Shown here piece after piece: positions 33,580 to 38,910 of a stretch of 38,910 nucleotides of DNA (within the stretch, counting starts at the first letter, position 1; every line of letters begins with the position of its first letter). A program made the position numbers and the translations under genes. Under the pieces are notes generated by a model that worked only from the letters and a program-made list of their open reading frames with translations, was not told where the DNA came from and did not search any database. This stretch comes from an uncultured Ectothiorhodospiraceae bacterium (GTDB taxonomy: Bacteria; Pseudomonadota; Gammaproteobacteria; S012-40), in contig CALZJE010000058.1 of the NCBI GenBank assembly GCA_945787715.1, positions 1-38,910 of the forward strand, read 5' to 3'.

Positions 33580-34167
33580 TCTTGAGATAGTATCTACGCA
33601 AAAAATAATATGAGTTATAACAGTGCTAATATTAAAAGTTAAATGACCATTGGAGTGTTCCTTCTAGTGATTAAGTCAGCCAAGTTGCAGTTAATCGTTT
33701 TTTTAAATAACCGCATCTATCAAAGGGGTTTTAATCCAGCATTCGTTAGATTAAATCTACATATTTAATATTAATTCCATTCCTCTCTTTCTATTCTAGC
33801 CGTGTAAAGAATTATTATCCTAATTTGGCTAGTAATCAGTAGGTTGAAGATTATGAAAGACTTTAACCTGCCGATATAACAGATACTGTTTCTGGTGTTA
33901 ACGCCAGTCCAACCCCGATCCTTAACCCATGAGCAGCATAATTTGTCATTTTTTGTGTGAATTCGGTGTATATGGAAAACATAGGTAACTTGTCTATTGT
34001 TCTCAGTCACATATATTCACCGTTAAATTATTCAAATAGCTGTTTACATCAGGAGCTTTGGCTAATTAACACTTTATGTTGTTGCGCTCGAGTAACTCTA
34101 TGTGTTCATTTTTAAACTGTTCGTACAGTTATGTAGCAATTGTATATAAGAGACGGAAGCATAATAA
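33580..34167. other. 588-bp region without a confident gene
   Basis: AT-rich. A 39-codon frame on the minus strand (ATG 33982 to TAA 33863) reads like protein (AAHGLRIGVGLALTPETVSV) and could be a gene scrap, but I cannot place it in a family and it lacks a ribosome site. The longer overlapping minus-strand frame reads poorly and is rejected. The right end holds the promoter region of the large secreted protein. Confidence 0.3.
34115..34130. promoter_or_regulatory. Operator-like palindrome upstream of the large secreted protein
   Basis: AACTGT (34115-34120) and ACAGTT (34125-34130) are perfect inverted arms around TCGT. They lie 13-15 bp before a TATATAAG stretch (34143-34150) that could be a -10, so a bound protein would cover the -35. 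The spacing does not fit LexA boxes. Regulator unknown. Confidence 0.35.
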
Positions 34168-37100
34168 ATGATGAAAATTCAAAATCAGTTCTTTATCATC
34201 TTGCTAATGTATTTGGCTTTGACTTTGATGAGCACGAGTATGGCTGTAGCAGATTCATTTACAATACCGACCAACAAGTCCAGCATATTAGAAAATGGGA
34301 TACATAAGGCTTTAAATAAGAGCAATATTTATCTTAATGATCAAGGTAATGCTATCTTTTCTGCAGAGCAAACAATTCCACGCCCCCAAAGCTATGTACC
34401 AATTTCTTTGAAACCAAATGACTCAGATCACTTACATTCTTTTGGAAGTTCGGTCGCAATATATGGAAACTACATAGCAGTTGGCACTTCCTCTGGTGTC
34501 GTTTATCTGTTCAAAAAGGAGAGTGATGGCCAGTGGAATCAAGTAGAAAAGCTTCTATTTTCTGATGCGGAAGCATCAACCATCAAAGTGCAAATATATA
34601 AGGATGTATTAGTAGTTGGCGTGATTGAGAAATTCCCTGTATATAAATATGAAACCGCTTTTTATATTTACGAGTTAAATGCTAATGACCAGTGGAGTCA
34701 GTCAACTAGATTGGCTGAAGGTTTTTCTAATACAGCTTTAGATGCATTTTCATTGCATGATAATAATCTGGTTATTGTTAATTACACGAGCGGGTTGGAA
34801 ATTCATAACTATTTTAGAGTAAATATGGGCGTGTGGGGAAAGACACCTCCAACAATAGTTATGGAGCTGGATTATTATGAAGCGCACTATGTAAGTTTAT
34901 TCAATGGTTCGTTAGCAGTAGTCTCCCAATATGATGGAATATTATATTTAATGAAAAAAAACGAAACCAATGAATGGGGAATTACTGAATATGTAGACAT
35001 AGGTTCTTCAGATGGTTGTACATGGGTCGATGGCGTTCAAAATTATGGTGATACTATAATTGTTAAGTCCAAGAATAGATCATTTATATTACATGAAGTT
35101 AATGAAGGTACTTGGGATGTGATTCATGAAAGCGATTATTTTGGTTATGAATTGTGTGTGAATAACCCAAACACTAGTTTTTCTTACTTTATAGGAGACA
35201 GATTATTGTTTGGATATGGAGCTAATGCATTTATGGAGGAAATGACCGGAGATGTATGGTCTCGATCATGGACAGGCACATTACATAACTTACCTTTGTA
35301 TCCAGAGGGAATATCTTTCTTTTCTAGTGCAATTTATGAAAACCAACTAGTGGTGGGACATGGGGCTGATTTTTGGAATGATAGAGATGGTGTTGTTACT
35401 TTACTTAATCTAGATTTTAGTGACTATGATGGAGACGGCATTCCAAATCTAATTGACTTATGTCCAGGTGGATTAGATAGTGTGAACGATTCGTTAACAT
35501 ATTATGAGTGTAATTCTGATCTCGATAGTGACGGAATTCCTAATGTCTATGAGAATAGTTATGGTCTAAACCCTTTGGATCCCACTGATGCTTTGTTAGA
35601 TTCAGATAGTGATGGATTTAACAATCTCGAAGAGTTTTATGAAAGTACAGACTTGAATTCAGATGTAAGTCACCGGAAAGATACTGATCTATTATTCCGC
35701 AGCCATTTCTCTACAGAAACTCAAACTGTCTTCACGTTTGGGCTTAACCTCTCAGGTGAAGATAGCACGTTGATAATGTCAAATGGGGTTTATGGTAATT
35801 TTAATACAATTCAGTTTCTTTCTGTTCAAGAGAATGGAAGTCTTTTCCTTAATAATGAACTAAAAACACTAAATCATGGAGAGGATTTTTATAGGAATTT
35901 AGATACAGCTATTTCTGGTGATTTTGCGTTGATAGGGCATTCCAGTATGAACAATTTATATTCGGGATACACTGCCGGTGGTGTATATGTGTATGCTAAA
36001 GATGATTCTGGCGTTTGGAAACAGAAATCGATAATAAGAAAGATAACAGAGAGTGATAATTCAGTTGGTTATAATCCATTTGGCGTTCACGTAGCATTAT
36101 CAAAAAATACAGCACTAATCTCAAATAGAAACGATGTATTTGTTTATCAATATTTTTTGGAGAAAGATGAATGGATAATTGACCAGAAGCTGCCTACTAG
36201 GCAAGATGCTGGTGGAAAAACCAGTGGGAGGGACTTGAAGGGTATTTTAGATGTGAGTCTAAGAGAGGACGTGGCGATTATTCATTTTGATCAATATAAT
36301 GAGAATAGTCTCAATTTTTCTTCTGATCTAAAGTCAACAATTGTAATATACCAACGAAAAGGGGAAACTTGGCAGTTCGAAACAGTAATCGAAGCAGAAA
36401 GATGGTCAGATATTGATTATGAAAATGGTACTTTATATGTCGGGATGCCAAGCGCTAAGAAGGACAATGGTGAAGTTGTGCTATATAAAAAGCATGAACA
36501 AATTGGTTGGCAGAAAATAAGGATTATTGGGTCGCCCGACCGGCTTGCTAAAAGATTTGGCGTTCAATTAGATGTTCATGGAGATATGCTAGCGGTTTTA
36601 ACAATGTATTCAACTTCTGTCTATCTTATGTCAATTGATAAAAATGGTAACGTAAATCAATGGGGAAGTGCAGCTTTAAGAAATACTCAATTGATTGGTA
36701 ATATTTATCCTAGTCTCAAGATCTTGGGTGATCAGGTTTATGTTGGGGGTGGGTTTTATGATAGTTTAACTGATCATGTAGATCTGGGTAAAATAGTTAG
36801 TATAGAAATAAATAATCGAGATGAAGATGACGATAATATATTTGATTATTCTGATAACTGTATAAAGCAGGCTAATTCGGATCAAGCAAACTTTGACAGA
36901 GATAAATTTGGAGATTTATGTGATGAGGATGACGATAACGATGGAATCTTGGATGTAGATGATAGATATGATTTTGTTATTGGTTCCCTAGATGAAGATA
37001 GAGATTTTCTTACGGATGAATGGGAGCGAAGATATTTTTCAGATATAGCTCTTTACAATGGTGATAGTGACCCGGATGGTGATGGGTTGATAAATAGTCT

Positions 37101-38097
37101 TGAAATGAAGTACGGTTCTGATCCAAACTCTGAAGATACAGACAATGATGATATTCTTGATAGGGAAGAGATAGCCCATTTTTCTGATCCAACAAGGCGT
37201 GATGACTTACCTGAATTTCACAAACCTGATGTTCCATTTATAATTAAAGATAATAACGGCTACAGAACTTCCGAATTTTCAGATCCTGATATTGAAAAAG
37301 GTGACTATTTAGCTGCTATTGAATGGAATATATTTGGCGTTAAAAAATTAGTAGAGAAAAATACAAGGTCGCCAATATTTTTTACAATTCCCAAAGCTGT
37401 TGCTGATCCTGAAACAGGAAGAAGATGCTGTATCTATGCAACGCATATAGATAGCACTGGATTATTTGAGCAGTCGTTAGCTAGCTATATAGACTCGACA
37501 GGATATATAGACAGCAATGGAAATGGAATAGAAGATTCGATTGAAGTTAGCGAAGATTTATATTCTGATGTTAATAATGATCAACGAGATGATCGTGAAC
37601 AATTAATGACAAGACTTTATGATCGTGAGACAAAAAATATGAGAGGTGTAATAATTGCCGGTTTTAAACCCGGTAATGTAAGTAGTTATGGGCAATCAGA
37701 ATTGCCCGAAAAAATTAGGGAAAGACACGCTATTCTAGGAGATGTTTTCAGTGTTAGTAAATCCCATATTGTCACCTCTGATAAAGCAAGAGAATATACT
37801 TTTAAGTTCTATTATACAGAAGATATTCCGACTGATTATAGTTGGTATCAATACGATGAAATTAAAAGTAAACTAATATCGAGAAAAGAGCTTTCTTATA
37901 TCAGTGGCAATATGGTGGTTGTAAAAATTGTTGATGGTGGTGAAGGTGATGTTGATGGGGTTCAAAATGGGCGTGTTGTACACTCGGGTGGACTTGCAAT
38001 TGGGCTTAGTAACAACACAGGTTTTTTGGGATTAGGCGCTATGAGTTGGCCAATCTTATTTTTACTATTCTTGGTAAAATATAAAGGGAAAAAATAA
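34168..38097 (+). CDS. Large secreted protein with beta-propeller-like segments, thrombospondin type 3 repeats and choice-of-anchor U domain
   Basis: 1309-residue exported protein. The signal peptide ends about AVA-D (residue ~30). Two FG-GAP-like beta-propeller regions (about 80-410 and 520-870) show repeating patterns such as GSSVAIYGNYIAVG and GVYVYAKDDSG. Each is followed by calcium-binding thrombospondin type 3 repeats (about 419-500 with DYDGDGIPN, DLDSDGIPN, DSDSDGFNN; about 882-1010 with DEDDDNDGILD, DSDPDGDGL). A choice-of-anchor U domain ends in VDGGEGDVDGVQNGRVV. The tail GLGAMSW, a hydrophobic span and a basic KYKGKK end resemble GlyGly-CTERM-type sorting signals, handled by rhombosortase and type II secretion. 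A surface or released role is likely; ligand unknown. Ribosome site GACGGAAG precedes the ATG. Confidence 0.8.
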   Translation: MMKIQNQFFIILLMYLALTLMSTSMAVADSFTIPTNKSSILENGIHKALNKSNIYLNDQGNAIFSAEQTIPRPQSYVPISLKPNDSDHLHSFGSSVAIYGNYIAVGTSSGVVYLFKKESDGQWNQVEKLLFSDAEASTIKVQIYKDVLVVGVIEKFPVYKYETAFYIYELNANDQWSQSTRLAEGFSNTALDAFSLHDNNLVIVNYTSGLEIHNYFRVNMGVWGKTPPTIVMELDYYEAHYVSLFNGSLAVVSQYDGILYLMKKNETNEWGITEYVDIGSSDGCTWVDGVQNYGDTIIVKSKNRSFILHEVNEGTWDVIHESDYFGYELCVNNPNTSFSYFIGDRLLFGYGANAFMEEMTGDVWSRSWTGTLHNLPLYPEGISFFSSAIYENQLVVGHGADFWNDRDGVVTLLNLDFSDYDGDGIPNLIDLCPGGLDSVNDSLTYYECNSDLDSDGIPNVYENSYGLNPLDPTDALLDSDSDGFNNLEEFYESTDLNSDVSHRKDTDLLFRSHFSTETQTVFTFGLNLSGEDSTLIMSNGVYGNFNTIQFLSVQENGSLFLNNELKTLNHGEDFYRNLDTAISGDFALIGHSSMNNLYSGYTAGGVYVYAKDDSGVWKQKSIIRKITESDNSVGYNPFGVHVALSKNTALISNRNDVFVYQYFLEKDEWIIDQKLPTRQDAGGKTSGRDLKGILDVSLREDVAIIHFDQYNENSLNFSSDLKSTIVIYQRKGETWQFETVIEAERWSDIDYENGTLYVGMPSAKKDNGEVVLYKKHEQIGWQKIRIIGSPDRLAKRFGVQLDVHGDMLAVLTMYSTSVYLMSIDKNGNVNQWGSAALRNTQLIGNIYPSLKILGDQVYVGGGFYDSLTDHVDLGKIVSIEINNRDEDDDNIFDYSDNCIKQANSDQANFDRDKFGDLCDEDDDNDGILDVDDRYDFVIGSLDEDRDFLTDEWERRYFSDIALYNGDSDPDGDGLINSLEMKYGSDPNSEDTDNDDILDREEIAHFSDPTRRDDLPEFHKPDVPFIIKDNNGYRTSEFSDPDIEKGDYLAAIEWNIFGVKKLVEKNTRSPIFFTIPKAVADPETGRRCCIYATHIDSTGLFEQSLASYIDSTGYIDSNGNGIEDSIEVSEDLYSDVNNDQRDDREQLMTRLYDRETKNMRGVIIAGFKPGNVSSYGQSELPEKIRERHAILGDVFSVSKSHIVTSDKAREYTFKFYYTEDIPTDYSWYQYDEIKSKLISRKELSYISGNMVVVKIVDGGEGDVDGVQNGRVVHSGGLAIGLSNNTGFLGLGAMSWPILFLLFLVKYKGKK

Positions 38098-38388
38098 TCT
38101 TTTATTAACCATTGATTTTCATCAAGTATAACGTTGAATTTGCATAGTTTTCAGGTTGTGAATTTCAATATGTGTAATTGTTTATAGGTTTTTATTGAAG
38201 TAAATATGATGATTTTACTTAATCACTTCAGACTAAATATTAATCCATAATTTGCAATTCTCGTGTAAAAAATTTATCACGCATCAAGATTTTATATAAC
38301 AAAGACAAACTTTCAATAAGACTCCTAAGTCGGTTAATAGTGTTATTATTGAATTTCAATAGATTCTCAGTCTTTAGAGGAGTGTGCA

Positions 38389-38640
38389 ATGAACAATCAA
38401 CCCGGAATACTCGCCCCTGTACCAAAACATGCCAGTTTCCTGTTGTTCAATTTCCAACCACAAACAGCCGACTTGTCGCAAGCGATGGAAGTATTGCTTG
38501 AACTGGTGGATGGTGAAGAATCCGTCGCAGGTTTTGGCCCTTCATTAGTACAAGCATTGGGTAAAGAAATTCCTGGTCTAAGACCTTTTCCTCCAATGGT
38601 TGGAAATGGGTTTGATATCCCTTCTACTCAACATGTATCC
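38389..38640 (+). pseudogene. DyP-type peroxidase, N-terminal fragment broken by repeats
   Basis: The frame from ATG 38389, with a good GAGGAG ribosome site, encodes the N-terminus of a DyP-type haem peroxidase (NQPGILAPVPKHASFLLFNF, then VDGEESVAGFGPSLVQALG and GLRPFPPM). Homology ends about PSTQH, where GGGTCA repeats begin. The frame then runs 13 codons into repeat DNA and stops at 38682. The family is about 300 residues and its haem-ligand His and GxxDG motif are absent downstream in the visible 230 bp. The gene is therefore interrupted or deleted. Confidence 0.75.
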
Positions 38641-38771
38641 GGGTCAGTGTATCAGGGTCATATATGGGTCAGGCCTGCATAATTGCATAACTAAATATCT
38701 GGGTCAGGCCTGCATAATTGCATAATTAATTTAACTGTTCATTTAATAGTGCATTATTACATGCCTGACCC
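38641..38771. repeat. REP-like repeat cluster (GGGTCAGGC family)
   Basis: Two direct copies of a 25-bp unit starting GGGTCAGGCCTGCATAATTG (38666-38690 and 38701-38725) are spaced 35 bp apart. A diverged inverted copy ends TGCCTGACCC (38747-38771), so the cluster can fold on itself. Two partial GGGTCA words at 38641 and 38655 precede it. Arrangement and sequence resemble REP/MITE elements mobilised by REP-associated tyrosine transposases; no transposase is in the window. The remaining 139 bp to the edge show no supported gene. Confidence 0.75.
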
Positions 38772-38910
38772 TCATGTAGACAACATCTGGACTTGCATTT
38801 ATTATCTCTTCGTCAGAACTCCAAACAGGGGTTGCATCGAAATCTTAATTTCCAGCTCAATAATTTGCCTGCCAAATTTTTAATTTCCGCCCATCAGGCA
38901 GACTCAACAG

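Noticed and set aside
33771-34010. 79-codon minus-strand frame in the intergenic region
   Set aside because: Composition (runs of Ile, Arg, Cys) and lack of any recognised motif or ribosome site make it a chance frame. A different overlapping frame reads more like protein and is noted instead at low confidence.
34115-34130. LexA (SOS) box
   Set aside because: CTGT and ACAG are only 4 bp apart; Gram-negative LexA boxes need 8 bp between them.
1-38910. tRNA genes, rRNA or CRISPR arrays
   Set aside because: No T-arm-like GGTTCRA contexts with acceptor pairing, no rRNA-like sequence and no regularly spaced repeats with unique spacers were seen by eye. A tRNAscan or CRISPR search would be more sensitive.

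Overview
The window looks like chromosomal DNA of a low-GC Gammaproteobacterium. The signs are several signal-peptide outer-membrane barrel proteins, a lipobox lipoprotein, and single-copy genes typical of the class (YegD-type Hsp70, YecA/UPF0149, Tag glycosylase, Csp, DUF1207). Genus cannot be read from the sequence. No rRNA, tRNA or CRISPR array was seen.

Left edge (1-3593, minus strand): part of a type I restriction-modification locus, in the order hsdM, yhcG-like PD-(D/E)XK nuclease, a duplicated scrap of the hsdM 3' end, then hsdS running off the window. hsdR is not in view. hsdM carries an in-frame palindromic repeat. The nuclease looks like a cassette inserted at the hsdM/hsdS junction.

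3921-9579: YecA-like and YegD-like genes (+), then a flavoprotein and an IlvE-type aminotransferase (-), divergent from a MocR-type GntR/aminotransferase regulator (+). Two 10-bp direct repeats 31 bp apart overlap the divergent promoters, an arrangement like the GabR operator.

10046-17104: three genes in one direction with short gaps. They encode an ExeA/MshM-type AAA ATPase with one membrane span and a C-terminal NTF2-like domain, a small outer-membrane protein, and a 1376-residue lipoprotein with an internal tandem duplication. This is the best candidate here for an undescribed surface system.

17115-25742: a membrane protein divergent from a GlxA-type AraC regulator, a PAP2 protein lacking two signature arginines, an RRM protein beside a cold-shock protein, an amidohydrolase remnant, and then outer-membrane, serine-hydrolase and inner-membrane proteins of unknown role.

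26067-32743: mostly small accessory genes on the minus strand. They are a GNAT remnant, a DoxX-like protein, HU, an ECF42-type sigma factor (frameshifted) with its DGPF partner, Tag, a YciI protein and an autoregulated-looking TetR gene. A DUF4386 gene divergent from an AraC/GyrI-like regulator follows.

33037-38910: a small outer-membrane protein, a 1309-residue secreted calcium-repeat protein with a choice-of-anchor U domain and a C-terminal sorting-like tail, and a DyP peroxidase gene broken by a cluster of REP-like repeats. At least four genes are truncated or frameshifted, so parts of the window are decaying or recently rearranged.
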